Below are positions 22,966-34,663 of a stretch of 64,000 nt of DNA, piece after piece; position 1 is the first letter of the stretch; each line of letters starts with the position of its first letter. The DNA lies in NCBI RefSeq assembly GCF_037176765.1, contig NC_090024.1, forward strand, positions 194,180,278 to 194,244,277, in the 5' to 3' direction. Below the pieces are notes generated by a model. It made no database searches, was not told the DNA's origin, and worked only from the letters and a program-made list of their open reading frames with translations. The position numbers were made by a program, and so were the translations under genes. Source of the DNA: Anolis sagrei. Lineage: Eukaryota > Chordata > Lepidosauria > Squamata > Anolidae.

Positions 22966-24360
22966 TTTATTGAAAGCACAATTATAGCAACATGGGTCTC
23001 TTTGGAAAGCATATCTTTCCCTTGGCCCATCCTCAAAGAAACAAGCACTCAGGTTAATTTGAGAACATAACTTTTAATTGTGCTACTTGTTAACAATTCA
23101 CAAAACTGAAACTGATGTTCTGTACATAATTAGGATAACAGTGACAATTTCAACCTCTGAGTTGAAGTAAAGAAGGACAGAGTGTGTGTGAACCTGTGAA
23201 TGCACACATGTACATACAAAACAATAAAATCAGCAGGCAACACTGTACCTAAGCTTTGTTGTTTGATGAGCTCAGAGGAGCTGAGCTGAATCCAGAATGT
23301 CTACTTCACAAATGTTATGCTACATTATGCTCAGTCCAGGTTTGGCAAATGCCCCCTAGAGTGCAAAGGAGTTGACTAAAACAATGAATATGACTAACAC
23401 TGAAATTGTGTGTGTGTTGTGTGCATGTATGCTTGTTCACACATGCCTGTGTGTATGTGTGTGTGTACACACACATTTCAGACTAAAATCTAAAACCTTT
23501 GCTTGAAGGCGTTCCTTTTCCCAAACACTGCTGTCTTTCTCTGCAGCTTTTAACCTTCCAGACAAGTAATATCCAACTCTAATTGCAGGAACTGCCGATC
23601 AAGGCAACAGATTTGCTCCTTGCCCACCAACAGAGATGGTTCTCCATCCAACTAGCTGCATGATTAGGAAGCTTCTTGGAAATCCGTTCCATATGCTTTG
23701 AATCTAACGTCACAGCAGGCAACGTCTGGGGTAATGCACCGCTGCAGGGCTTCCACAGAATGAAATTAAGAGTCCATCACTATCAGGACAGCATTTTTAA
23801 AGTGCACTGGAGACACAAGCACTAATTCTGTGTGATTCACTCTCTTCTTTGTTTTCATAGTTAACCTGTGAAGAACCCAACAGAGGCCCTTATGCTTCAC
23901 TCAATGGGTGTGTTTCAAACACAGTATTTCGGAGGAAGACAAAATGGCTGGTGTTACTTCTAATCCTTGGCTAAAACACCCTGACCTGTGTGATAAACTT
24001 CTGCTCCTTTGTGAGAAAGTTGGCATGTGCCTCAGCCATTTAGAGTTGGCAGGAGGGAGTGACTCTAGATTCATCAAGTGGTGCAGCTCAGTGATGCTGG
24101 CAGGGATGACACTCCCACAAGTGTCTGAACTTCTGTTGGCTGAATGAGCCACGAAACTACAGCTACATAAGGCAAGAAGGGACCTTCTCCGAAATACAGA
24201 GTGAAGGGAGCTACAGGAAAGCTGCAGTGTGGAATGGATGAAGGTGTCAACTCTTCCTGTGTTACGCGGTAGTGGCCCAACACTCAGAACGCAGAGTAAT
24301 TACTTTTTTCAGGTGGTTTGTGTAGGCCCCTTGTACAAGGAGCATCTGGAGATGGACCCA
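22966..24360 (-). other. KLHDC8A: Probable 3' UTR of KLHDC8A
   Basis: About 1.4 kb of largely repeat-free sequence follows the stop codon. The first AATAAA hexamer recognised on the minus strand is at 22971-22966, directly before a hAT MITE. A GT-rich patch with TGTGTG and ACACAC stretches lies at 23405-23475 and could fold. The small open frames here on either strand look like noise. The end point is an inference from the hexamer only. Confidence 0.45.
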
Positions 24361-24554
24361 CTAGGAGTCAGAGACACACAGAGCTTCCACTGCATCACTC
24401 AGGCCCTGGTTCACTCCTCCAACAGCCAGAAGGCAGTTTTTGACCACAATGTTGGAGCAGGCACATCGCGGGGTGAGCATAGGAGGTAGGCTTTCCCATT
24501 TGTTCTTCTCAGGATGAAAGGCCTCAGCTGATTCCAGAACAGTTGGTTGGTTTC
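24361..24554 (-). CDS. KLHDC8A: KLHDC8A last coding exon with stop
   Basis: 194 nt encoding residues 287-350, with blade 7 (GG at 332-333) and the terminus VEALCVSDS, followed by TAG at 24363-24361. The acceptor is CCTGCATTCAG. The exon must continue into the 3' UTR, since no donor is used after the stop. Confidence 0.95.
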
Positions 24555-27500
24555 CTGAATGCAGGGGATGCAGATAGAGGGACAAAGAATAAAGCTATGC
24601 ACTCAAAGTGAAGGCACCAAACTTTTATTGTTAGTTAATCCTTACATTACATAATATCCACTAAACCAATGGCTCTGGCCTAATGGGGACTAACCACTAG
24701 ATTTAAGTCAAAATATCCAGACTACAGTTACCTACTTTGTAGTATGGTACAGAACTTTGCCTTTTTTACCTAGAAAAGAATTAGGGCACTATTTCAGGAG
24801 TGTAAAACATATGCACTTTATGATTTTGTTGGACTGCAATTCCCCTAATTTCTCACCCCTGACTATTTTGGCTAGAGCTTATAGGAAATGCTGTCTGATA
24901 ACATCCAGAGAGCCATACATTGCCTAACCTTTTCATAGACTCCAAGTTGGCACTATGCTTTGCCTGCCCAATTGTGCACAGAGTGGGGATTGAAGATGAA
25001 AATACGGTCACATGTGACAAAGCAATTTCACAATATGGTAAGAGTGCAAAAGTTAATACTGTGGAAGAAAACACAAGATAGGAGAAGTTGCAGCACTTTG
25101 ATTTGACCTGAGTTTACTGAGAAACGTAAGATTCTACCCACTTCTCTCTTCTCCTATCTCTTTCTACTAGGAGTGTGCAATTTTTTCGTTAGTTGTTGTA
25201 AGTCATATCAAATTTGTTAAATTTGTATTTATGATGTGATATGCAATGTGCAGGCAGAATTGAAACTACCCAAACTTTTTCATTTGAATTTCGTAGGGCT
25301 GTCTGATCGATAAAAAAAAGTTTCAAAACCATTACAAAATTAGGAGGTGCTGGCATTTCGTTTCTATAATGTCATTAGCAAAAATTTCATTATTATAACA
25401 AGACTACCGAAATTTTGTCACTTTTTTGTTTCAGCTGAGTTAATTGAGTGCAAACTATTTTTGCATTTTGAATTCAGTTTGAAGCAGCTGAAGTAAACTG
25501 AAAGCACAGGAGAAAAGGAGATAAAAAGTATGCCCAATTGGAGGATATGGCATAGAAGGATAAGGATCATTCTCACCTAACCCTCCAGCTACAACAATTC
25601 TTCCTTTCAAGTAACCAGATACAAAATCAGCCCGCCGTTTCTTCAGAAATATTGAATGCTCAGTCTTCATCCAGCCTCCTGAAAATTAACCAGATTGCAT
25701 GTTACATAAATGTGACTTTTCTTTACTCCTTTGAGAAGGCTCTATCACCCTTATACTGAATTAAAATAATAGTAAATGAAAACTTTGATATGTGTGTCTC
25801 ATTGCAACAGTATCATAATTTTTAGCACACATATTTTTGTCATGCACGATTGATCAGTGGCAGGCCTGGTAATGACACTGAGTACATCTAGGCAAAGGTC
25901 AAGCTCCAGGACTTCAGGAGAGCCCACTAACTGTTGATGTTGGGGTTGGTCGGTTCCTTGGTGCAGACATGTGGACCTAACCTATGTGACTGAACTCAAC
26001 CCACTGCTATTCTAATTCTGCCAAAATGTAAGGCCGCGTGGATAATTAATATGGTGTCATATTAATATCGTGTCAGGGTAGTCAGGCCACTTGGTGTCAG
26101 TTATTGGATGACCACACACTTTTAAACTAGTAAGCCCTTGAAAGGATATATTTTGCCAGGAGAAGTATTAAAGGTCCCCAATGAGATGGACATCAGTGGA
26201 AAAGATTCCCAAGGCAACTTTAGATCTGAAGTCAGGTTCTGAATGATGGGCAGCCAGATATAAAAGGTGGAATCTAACTCTGGGTGAATCTACAGCAAGC
26301 CTGCTTGGCAATGGTAAGGGGCTGAAATTAAATAGGCTAAACCTCTTTGGGTTGCAGATAGGTTTTTAGCACCTCACTCAGGGTTTACCTTTCCCTCAGA
26401 GCAAGCAACAAAATGGTTTAGCCTCCCCTCAGTGTGGTGGCAGGTTGCAGTTTTTTTCTGAGGGACAGAAGAAGTGCCTCATCTCTTGCCTCTGCTTCTC
26501 TTCCTTTTTCTTTGCCTCTGTTGTCTCCTTCTTCTTTGGAGGAAAAAACTGCCAACTCTGCACAGTTTATTTCCCTCATTTGTGAGGAAGAAACGTATCT
26601 TTTCTATGAAGACACAACAACAACTTCATGGTGAAGCTACATTTCTCCTTTACAAGTGAGGGAAATGAATGGTGGGGAGTTGGTGTTTTTTCCACTGAAG
26701 GAGGAGAAAGAGATGACAGAAGCAACCCAGTGGCAAAGAAAAGGAAGAGAGGCATAGCCAAGTTTTTCCCTCATATGCAAACAGTGCAGAGTTGGCAGTT
26801 TTGCCACTGAATGAGAAGACAACAGAGGCAAAAAGAAAGGAAGAGCGGCTGAGGCAAGAACTGAGGTCCTTCTTCTTTGTCACCTTCCTCTAAAACGGCC
26901 AATTTAAAGGAGCCCAAGATTCCAACCTCCCCGAATAAAGGCCTGATGCCCCTTAAAACTTCATCTCTACTCCCTACTACTCCAACCAGAGTCCAACAAC
27001 CTCTTCAGGCCATGTTCCCAACTGAGACAAGCACCTCCAGCATCCTGACTGGATCTGTTGGTGGTGCCCCTTTTCCCATAGGTTAGTTTGCTAATTTTGA
27101 TGCCCAGAGATAGGAAACACATAGAGGTAAAAGACTTGGAGGGGGAAATGGTGGGTTCTGATGACTATTCTGCTATACCGCAGCATATGACCTTCTTCTC
27201 TAAGGTGTAGGCTCAGAGCCTCTGTGGGCTGCACCAAAACCTTGTGAGGCCTGGGCCACATATTATGCAGGCCTGATCTACAGTGTAGAATGAATGCAGT
27301 TCGAAACCTCTTTAGCTGCCATAGCTTAATGCTGTGGAATCATGGGAACAGCAGTCTCATAAGGTCTTTAGCCTAATCTTCTAAAATGCTGGTGTCTTAC
27401 CAAACTATGAATCCCAGGATTCCAGAGCACTGATCCATGATAGTTAAAGTGCCATTATACAGCTTCTGTCTCAGCAGTGCTGCTCCATCCTACCCGTATA

Positions 27501-30500
27501 CTGCATTTGATGCTAGTGAAGGAATTTACTAGATTTATCTTCCAAACTTCAAACAAACAGCAGACTGGACTGCTACTCCCATCAATGCCCAGTTGCTGGA
27601 AAAAATAGGCTATGTGGGTTAAAATCCTCTGAAACATACTCGGTAGGAAAGAGCATCCTAGTAGAAGGTAAGAGATCTCCTTTCTAGCTTTCATTTCCTT
27701 CACACAGAAGACATGGTGTTCCTCACATGCTTTGTTTCCATGTAAAGGGAGGTCTTTCACTGGGTTAAACCTGACTCCTGCACTCATTGTTTCCACAAAA
27801 GGTCTGTTCTGATTCCCTGTTATAGTGGATCTATATTCATATGTAGATTCGTTCATTACAAAGCCCAAGAGAAGCTGACAGTACAGTGAGAACAGAAGGT
27901 TTGCCTGGCACAGGTACAGGGCCCATAGATATTACTACTATTCTTTTGGCTTCTGTAGTCCTTGAGATGACATCCACTATCCTGAAATAAAGTAGAAGCG
28001 CTTTACAATGGCATAAATTGACTGATGGATTTCATTAATATTTAGCAGTCAGTGTGCAGCCTGGTGAAATACATCCAAATCTGTAAAAACAGAAGCAGCA
28101 ATGGATAGGAATCGAATTTTAATATTTGCTTTCTTCTATATGCATATATTTAAACCTCAAAAGTTTTTTTTCTATACTGAATGTGAATAACTTCATAGAT
28201 TTTGATAGATAATTATAAACAAATCATCATCATCATCTCTTCCCTATATAACAGATAGTGGCAACATTGAATAGATGCAACTAAGCTCAGCATGAGGAGC
28301 ACCATGACATTTATGGGTAGCACTAATATGGTTGAATATAGCAGGATTTAATCCTAGACTTTTAAGTCCTAAGTACCCAAAGTTCTGAGCTTTTTTTCTC
28401 TCCCAAATGCATTTCGAAATGTATCTATTTTTAAAATGAACAAATTTGCCAAGGTTTTGGAGATGTCTGGGGAAAGCCTTCACACAGGTGTGGATATTTA
28501 TTACCATTACATATCCCATAGTGTCTTTTAAAAATATTATAACAGTACCAACATTTTGAGTTCAGTGGGTTTTTGTTTTCCACTAGGATTTAGTTCCAGG
28601 ACCCCCTTTGGATACCAAAAACCACAAATGCTCAATTTCCATTATATACAATGGTGTAATAAAATAGTGCTGCTTATTATATAAAATGGCAAAATTAAGG
28701 CTTGTTTCTGAGATTAAAATATTTTCAAGTCATGGATGATTAAATTGGTGAGTACAGAGCTCGTGGATACAGAAGGCTGATTGTATTGCACTAGGATTCT
28801 GACAAGTCAAGGTTTGAATCCTTGCTCAGCCATGGAAATCGACTGGGTGATTTTGGGCCAGTCACATTCACTCAGTCTGAAAGGAAGGCAATGGGAAACT
28901 CATGAATTAATTTTGCCAAGGAAAATTGTGTCAGGTTTGCCTTAAGGTCACCATAAACCAGAAATCACTTGAAGATACAAAACAACAGGAATAATTGTGG
29001 AAAACTGAGGGAGACTTCATAAGTACTCACCTTGCTCAATGTCAAACACATCCACATTCTTCATGAATTTCGGTTGTCTGTATAACCTGCCCTGCCGCAA
29101 TCCCCCAACGCTAAAGATCTTATTCTCTGCACAGACAAAGCTGGAGAAAGCCCTTTTGCTGGGAATGTTGGGAAATTTTGTCCAAGATCTTGTTTCAGTG
29201 TCAAAGACTTCGAAGGCATTCACGGCATATTTGGATTGTCTTCCACCTAGGAGGAAGGAGGAAGTTCAAGTACTACCTTGCTCAACCAGAAAAATGCTGC
29301 CATGTCCAGCATCTTTGCTGGAATCCAGCAAGCATCAGAGGCAAGGTGGTCCATCAGAAAATGTCCATGGGTCATTACCTAACCTATTTTAGATTTAATC
29401 TAGATTAGATTAGAGTCCCTTAGAATGATAGAGTTGAAAGAGACCTCGTAGGCCATTCAGTCCACCCCCCCTGCCAATAAGCAGGAAAATCGCATTCAAA
29501 GAACCCCCTGACAGATGGCCATCCAGCCTCTGTATTAAAGCCTGCAAAGAAGGAGCCTTCACCACACTCCAGGGCAGAGAGTTCCATAGCGGAACAGCTC
29601 TCACGGTTGGGAAGTTCTTCCTAATGTTCAGATGGAATCTCCTTTCCTGTAGTTTTGAAGCTTCCTATCTATTAATTTACTTTCCACCCACCCCTAATAT
29701 AAAAGATTCCAAAGCAATTGGATACTTCACCTTGACTAGACTTGATGTCGTTAATGTCAAGGAGAAACATCCTTTAACCTAGGCCCCTTCCACACAGCTG
29801 TATGAAATCCACATTGAACTGGATTATATGGCAGTGTGGACTCAGATAATCCAGTTCAAAGCAGACATTGTGGATTATCTGCCTTGATATTCCAAGTTAT
29901 ATGGCTGTGTGGAAGGGCCCCTAGTCTTGTAAACTCATAATATGTTTTCTTACAGGCAGCAAGAGATTTGAGTGCAGAAATACTGTCTGGTGGGGTAACA
30001 TACCTGCTATGTACACAACATCATGTTTAATGGTACCTGATACCCAGAAATTTACCAGTAGAAGCCTTTTGTGGTTGCCTAAATGAATTCCTAGTTGTTC
30101 TCATGACTGCTTTTAAAACCATGAAGCGGTGGCAACAAAATCTGGTTCTTTAACCTTTTGGATAAAGCTGGATAGAAATGTAATTGAATGGAGAGGTTTA
30201 TACAGCCAGAAGGTAGAATTAAACTGAACGGCCTTCCAGAAACTATCAAGCATAAACAGCAGAGAAGTCTTCTGGCACTTTAAAGACTAACTGATTTATT
30301 GTGTTATAAACATTTGTGTTTATGCGGCAATAGATCTGTGAGTCATAGGGGTTTCACAAGCTTCTTTTTGTTTCTGCTGTAATGCAACTACTCCTCTGCT
30401 GTAGTCACCAGGGTAAACTTTGCAAGGCTAAAAATAAAAGCCACTGGAAATGTGGCACCAAAGTGTTTGTTTTACCTCTGAATAGCTTCTAGAAAAGTGT

Positions 30501-33500
30501 GAGAATCACTCTCCGTTGCTCAAAATAAGTATACATTTGGGGGCAGTGCTATGTGCAATATAAAACATTTCATTTCAAAATAATAAGATTTCATTTCTTT
30601 TTTCATTTTAAAACTCTTTTTAAAATGACTGGTTATTACTTTTATAAAAACAAAAGAAAATGATAAATCTTCCACATACACTGGGGAAGAGGCACAAGAC
30701 CTTCATGAAAGTTGAAAAATTGTGAATAAAAAACCACGTGCTGTTGAAGGCTTTCATGGCCAGAATCACTGGGTTGCTGTGAGTTTTCCAGGCTGTGTGG
30801 CACTCTCTCCTGACGTTTTGCCCACATCTATGGCAAGCATCCTCAGAGGTTGTGAGATTAGTTGAAAACAAGGCAAGTGGGGTTTAGATATCTGATGAAC
30901 CAATCTGGACACAACATATTATTTGAGAACACAGAAATGCTGGATCACTCTAACAACTACCATGTCAGACTACACAGAGAAGCCATTGAAATCCACAGGC
31001 ATGTGGACAATTTCAACAGAAAAGAGGAAACCATGAAAATGAACAAAATCTGGCTATCATTATTTTTTAAAAAAACTCTAAAATCAGGACAGTAAAGAAA
31101 TAACAACACTCAAAACAGGGAAATTCCTGACAATAAACAATCAGGGCCAGCTAACACCTCCCAACAAAGGATTCTTCCAGATAGGAAGCAGCCAAGTCTT
31201 GAAGCTGCAATGCTATTCAATGCTAATGAAGGTGATCAATTACAGCATTCACACTTGCCTCCAATAAACATGACTTCTTTCTCCCACCCTGGACATTATT
31301 CCACAGATATATAAACCCAACTTGCCTAATTTCCAACAGACCTCACAACCTCTGAGGATGCCTGCCATAGATGTGGGCAAAACGTCAGGAGAGAATGCTT
31401 CTGGAACATGGCCATACAGCCCAGAAAACTCACAGCAATCCAGAAAAAAAAACATTTTTTTTACCTGAATAGACATCTCCCAAGGAATTTCTAGGGCCTT
31501 CCCACTGAAGTTGACCACAGAGCCATACTAAAAGGCCTATAGATTTCTAGAGAGAACATTTAAATCAAATCTGCAAAAGTCAAACCTGCAAATATAGGGG
31601 GCTTGATTGTATTATGGATACGACACAATCTCGAGGCAATCTATGCTTATAATTAGAATTTTATGCTTATATCTTAATTTGCTTCAGGCATTACACTAGC
31701 ATAGTTATGATCCAAAACACAAGGAGTTTGTACGGGAATCTGAAAATGAAAGGGATTATAATCTGTCAAAGGACATGGAATTAGAGGGGGGCTAATACTA
31801 CAAAATAGAGTGTGGAGGGCCCCTCGTAGACTTGGGTTTGGACCTCTTTAAAGATAGAACAGTTTGTAAGACCATACATTTTTTTGGGAATTTTCTGCCA
31901 TAGGAGGGCTATCTTCCTGAATAACCAATGAACCAGCATGACCTAGTGGTTTGAATGTTGGAGTAGGACTCTGGGAATCCAAGATTTCAATCTCTTAGCC
32001 ACCAAGAGAGGAAATGACAAACCCTCACTGAACAAATCTTGCTAAGAAAATGCTGTTATAGGCTTAGGGAACCTTGGGGTCATTATAAATCAGAAATTAC
32101 TTGAAGGCAAACACCAAACATATATGGGTTTTTTTCTGAAGGAAAGCTGATTATCAGGACCAGCTTCCCTCAATCTGGCATTACCAATCTTAGGCAATTT
32201 CAGACAGTGCATTGTGTATTAGAGGGACAATGCCTTAGGCAAGGAAGTGAAGGTTGCTTAATTTCTTTGAGAGGAATAGAAGGGTTAAGATTAGATTAAT
32301 GCCCACTAATCACTCACATGCATAACAGCAGATCACTCCAATGCCAAACAATATTTTAAAATACATAAACAAAATAATGTATCAATATTTAGCCCTATTT
32401 TAACTTCTAAAATTATTTAATATTTTAGTCTATTTGAATTTTTAAAAATTGTTTTAACCTATTAATACTGGTTTTATCTGTGTGTGTCCCCCGAGATCTT
32501 TCAATAGACAGAAGGATATTAGCAGTTAAAAATAAGATACATTTAACAATTGAAGGGAAAAGGCCTGAGACTGATTCTTACCCAGCACATAGATCTTTGT
32601 GCCTCGCAGGAAGGATGTAGCAGCATATCTTGGTGTTGGCATGGTGGCCAATGATACCCAAATGTCCTTTAGCATGTCATAATGCTGCATATAATTGTGT
32701 GGGCGCAGATCTGCTCCCATTCCACCTGCTGCATAGATCCTGTAATCTGGAAAAGACAGGAAGAGACAAGTAACTCCAAATGCAAAATACAAAATTAACG
32801 TCTGGTCTATCTCTGATATATCTCAATAGTCTAAGAAGAGGTCCCCTTAAAGTGTTGCTCCACAGGGAAATTGGGTATTGAGGCTTTTTATTCCGGCCTC
32901 AGACAAAAAGTAAAATACAGGGTCAATATCAACTTGAAAACAAGAGAACCTGACTGCATCCTCCCTCAATGCAGAGGCGGGAAATAGAGGTGTCTTTTGG
33001 CCATATATGACCACCCTAGGTTGCCTCCTATCTCCTCCCCATCCCTGGCCATTGCTGGCAAAAATGGGCCTGAAATGAGCAATTGTTGCCCCAGAAGTCT
33101 ATGTAGGAACTGTCCATTTTAATGCTGTAACCCTCAACATGACCTGCAGCTGTCTTGAAGTGGAACAGATAAGAGTTCAGAATATCTCCAGATGCCCACC
33201 ACCCATCCTATACATAACTGCAGTTTTAATCATGAAAAGCATGTTTCCTTGCTAAAGAAAAAATGTATACAATATATACATCAGCTTTAGATAATACGAT
33301 AATATAAAATAAAAATGGGAATCATGGGGCTGTAAAAATATCCTTGGACTATTGCTCCCATCATTTCTCATTGTTGGCTATGTTGACTGGTAATCACACC
33401 CATTGCAGTTCAATATCATTTCAACTGCAGAGACATTGTTACCACAACTTTGTATCATTTCCCCCCCTGAAAGATGCTTGCATTCCCTTTGGCAATATTA

Positions 33501-34623
33501 ATAGTATATGGAATTTATCTGTCATGCAAGAATAATGGTTTCTTTGAACATGGAGAGTAGTCACGAGAATAATAGGGAATGTACCATTCCAACACAGGCT
33601 TCAAAAGATCCATGCCTTCTATTTGAAGTGGAAGAGGCTCAGGGTTTCAAAAGCAGCTCTACAAGAAAGAGCTGCAGTTAAGGAGGTGGAGTGCTTTACA
33701 AGAGATATACAGCTTTTTGGACAATGACCTTCACTTTCTCAGTTCTTGTGTCCTGCTCTAGCTAAGCCTTTCAATTTGTCTCATACACTAGAAAGCACTG
33801 GTTCTTTTGTCCTTCAAGAATGAGTAAAGCCATTCTGCAAACGAAACACAACAATCAGGCTGTCCTATATATTTGGCAGGAATACAGAACGTGTCTGCTT
33901 TTGCTTGCTTTTTTTTAAAGCAAGCAGAGACGAGGTCAATGAAACAGATGGTGCACAGCAATTATGAGACGGATTTCACAGCCAGTCCTAGACTAGACTG
34001 TTTAAAATTGCCTGACCTCACCTCCAGCAATTCAGAGATGGTCATCCCAACACCTCAGGCACAAGGGTCAAAGCCAGGCCATAATCGCAGTGTACAAGAA
34101 ATTGGCTCATAGCTGTCTCTGAAGGAGCAATGTACTTGACCCCATCCATCAAATTGCTTAGAAGAAATACACAGGGGTGGTAAATACTTCCCTAAAAGTC
34201 AATATTATGTTGTCAACAGCTTTTTTTTGTAAAATAATCTGTCTTGCCTTTCACTGTCACAGAGATCCCCATCGAAGCTTCCCTCAAGGAGTTGCGTTTC
34301 TTCCACTTGCCCTCATCTATGTTGTACATCTCCACAATCTTCAAGGGCATCTGGTTAGCGCCAACTCCTCCAATCACCATTATTCTCTTGCCCAATGTAG
34401 CTATAGCTACTCCAGCCCTGGCTGTGGGCATTGGGGGAAGAGAATTCCACTGGTTGGCTTCAGGGGAGTACACTTCAAAGCAGTCCATGGGGGTGCCATT
34501 GTCATTACAGCCCCCAATGGCAAAAACTTGGCCCCCAGCTTCAACCAGGGAGCAATAGACTCTTGGGCTGGACAAGGGTGCAAGAGTTTTCCACTGAAAA
34601 TCCTTGATGCTCGGCACTTCCAT
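24361..34623 (-). CDS. KLHDC8A: KLHDC8A, kelch domain-containing protein 8A, complete five-exon coding region
   Basis: The coding region joins 34623-34248, 32746-32582, 29246-29031, 25678-25577 and 24554-24361. It is 1053 nt, 350 codons plus TAG, which is the length I recall for human KLHDC8A. The start MEVPSIKDFQW and the end VEALCVSDS closely resemble the human protein from memory. Seven Gly-Gly doublets, at about residues 37, 85, 133, 181, 228, 284 and 332, mark seven kelch repeats, so a seven-bladed beta-propeller and nothing else: no BTB or BACK domain, signal peptide or membrane segment. Every coding intron is phase 1 and falls beside a glycine or aspartate codon, which restores the conserved residues. 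Kelch propellers are protein-binding scaffolds; the exact partner cannot be read from sequence. No frameshift or stop is seen, so the gene looks functional. The paralogue KLHDC8B is less likely because the sequence follows 8A throughout. Confidence 0.96.
25577..25678 (-). CDS. KLHDC8A: KLHDC8A fourth coding exon
   Basis: 102 nt encoding residues 253-287, with blade 6 (GG at 284-285) and the family segment FLKKRRADFV. The acceptor is TTAATTTTCAG and the donor TTAG|GTGAGA. Both flanking introns are phase 1, so this 34-codon exon could be skipped without shifting the frame, but that would remove most of one propeller blade. Confidence 0.95.
26450..26885. repeat. Foldback built of related ~120-bp units in KLHDC8A intron 3
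   Basis: The arm 26470-26610 pairs with 26630-26770 around a loop ACACAACAACAA. The inner stem is TTTCCCTCATTTGTGAGG against the inverse of CTTTACAAGTGAGGGAAA. A further inverted unit at about 26770-26880 repeats the TGCCAACTCTGCAC motif. The frames on both strands here are mirror images. Confidence 0.85.
27280..27462. mobile_element. Palindromic MITE in KLHDC8A intron 3
   Basis: CTACAGTGTAGAATGAATGC at the left and a worn inverse at the right; same family as 11151. Confidence 0.7.
28570..28786. mobile_element. Tigger-like (pogo) MITE
   Basis: TTCCAGGACCCCCTTTGGAT then ACCAAAAACCACAAATGCTC at the left and CTCGTGGATACAGAAGGCTG at the right match the Tigger end pattern. No transposase frame. 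In intron 3. A second scrap is at about 31570-31616. Confidence 0.65.
28787..28992 (+). mobile_element. Sauria-type SINE, head truncated
   Basis: CAAGGTTTGAATCCTTGC (B-box), GGGCCAGTCACATTCACTC, GGTCACCATAAACCAG and CACTTGAAGATACAAAACAA in family order. The tail resembles the BovB/RTE 3' end. Confidence 0.85.
29031..29246 (-). CDS. KLHDC8A: KLHDC8A third coding exon
   Basis: 216 nt encoding residues 181-253, with the rest of blade 4 and blade 5 (GG at 228-229). The acceptor CTCCTTCCTCCTAG is followed by GT GGA AGA, giving GGRQSKYAVNAFEVF. The donor CAAG|GTGAGT is close to consensus. Includes GRLYRQPKF, a signature of 8A. Confidence 0.95.
29411..29665 (-). mobile_element. CR1 LINE 3' fragment in KLHDC8A intron 2
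   Basis: AATGATAGAGTTGAAAGAGA to TTCAGATGGAATCTCCTTTC, the CR1 terminus in inverse. The encoded remnant reads VPLWNSLPWSVVKAPS. Confidence 0.88.
29779..29924. mobile_element. Palindromic MITE, CTAGGCCCCTTCCACACAGC family
   Basis: Left end CTAGGCCCCTTCCACACAGC. The right end GCTGTGTGGAAGGGCCCCTA is its inverse with one extra base. The central GATTATCTG motifs are shared with 12282 and 58148. Confidence 0.9.
30735..31447 (+). mobile_element. Penelope-like element with part of its C-terminal endonuclease domain
   Basis: An open frame at 30886-31095 encodes NILFENTEMLDHSNNYHV then RLHREAIEIHRHVDNF, which fits the C-terminal half of the GIY-YIG endonuclease domain of Penelope-like elements, including the Arg and Glu segment. 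The GIY-YIG motif itself and the reverse transcriptase are missing. About 155-bp terminal sequences at 30737-30892 and 31300-31447 are inverse copies. Lies in KLHDC8A intron 2, antisense to the gene. The family call is from memory; another GIY-YIG retroelement is possible. Confidence 0.75.
31930..32120 (+). mobile_element. Sauria-type SINE in KLHDC8A intron 2
   Basis: ACCTAGTGGTTTGAATGTTG (A-box side), CTCTGGGAATCC, CTTGCTAAGAAAATGCTG, and TTATAAATCAGAAATTACTT then GAAGGCAAACACCA in order. The most complete Sauria copy here. Confidence 0.85.
32582..32746 (-). CDS. KLHDC8A: KLHDC8A second coding exon
   Basis: 165 nt encoding residues 126-181, with kelch blade 3 (GG at 133-134) and the start of blade 4. 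The acceptor TTTTCCAG lies just upstream. The donor is CTGG|GTAAGA at 32581, a strong GT site. The split codon for Gly181 is completed by the next exon. Contains the PTPRYAATSF segment of the family. Confidence 0.95.
32747..34245. other. KLHDC8A coding intron 1, little recognised
   Basis: Contains a weak MITE remnant at about 33343-33440 (TTGCTCCCATCATTTCTCA). No other element or nested gene is seen. Confidence 0.4.
34246..34247 (-). other. KLHDC8A: Non-canonical GC splice donor of KLHDC8A coding intron 1
   Basis: The exon boundary reads AAAG|GCAAGA. The partner acceptor CCTGTCTTTTCCAG ends at 32747. Joining G with AT gives GAT, Asp126, followed by YRIYAAGG, which matches the family across the join. 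The nearest GT alternatives would break the frame or lose conserved residues. AG|GCAAG is the known strong consensus for GC-AG introns of the major spliceosome. The intron is about 1.5 kb. Confidence 0.85.
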
Positions 34624-34663
34624 CTCAGGCACAAGACGACATCTGCGAGGTAGCCTATTTATA
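34248..34663 (-). CDS. KLHDC8A: KLHDC8A first coding exon (coding 34248-34623, 5' UTR 34624-34663)
   Basis: Encodes residues 1-125 plus the first base of codon 126, with kelch blades 1 and 2 (GG at 37-38 and 85-86). A pyrimidine-rich tract and TTGCAG end at 34664, so the exon probably begins at 34663 with 40 nt of leader. The in-frame ATG at 34623 is chosen because it gives the MEVP start of the family. The frame upstream of this ATG has no stop within the exon. The exon ends GTG AAA G and is followed by GCAAGA, a GC donor. Confidence 0.93.

Noticed and set aside
23901-24152. Frames on both strands upstream of the last KLHDC8A exon's end
   Set aside because: They lie in the predicted 3' UTR and have no motif or homologue that I recognise.
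26434-26883. Several frames on both strands in intron 3
   Set aside because: Mirror images produced by the foldback repeat; no protein family.
27455-27868. 137-codon minus-strand frame in KLHDC8A intron 3
   Set aside because: Overlaps a MITE end and lacks kelch motifs or splice sites joining the gene.
34177-34653. 158-codon plus-strand frame
   Set aside because: Antisense shadow of KLHDC8A coding exon 1.
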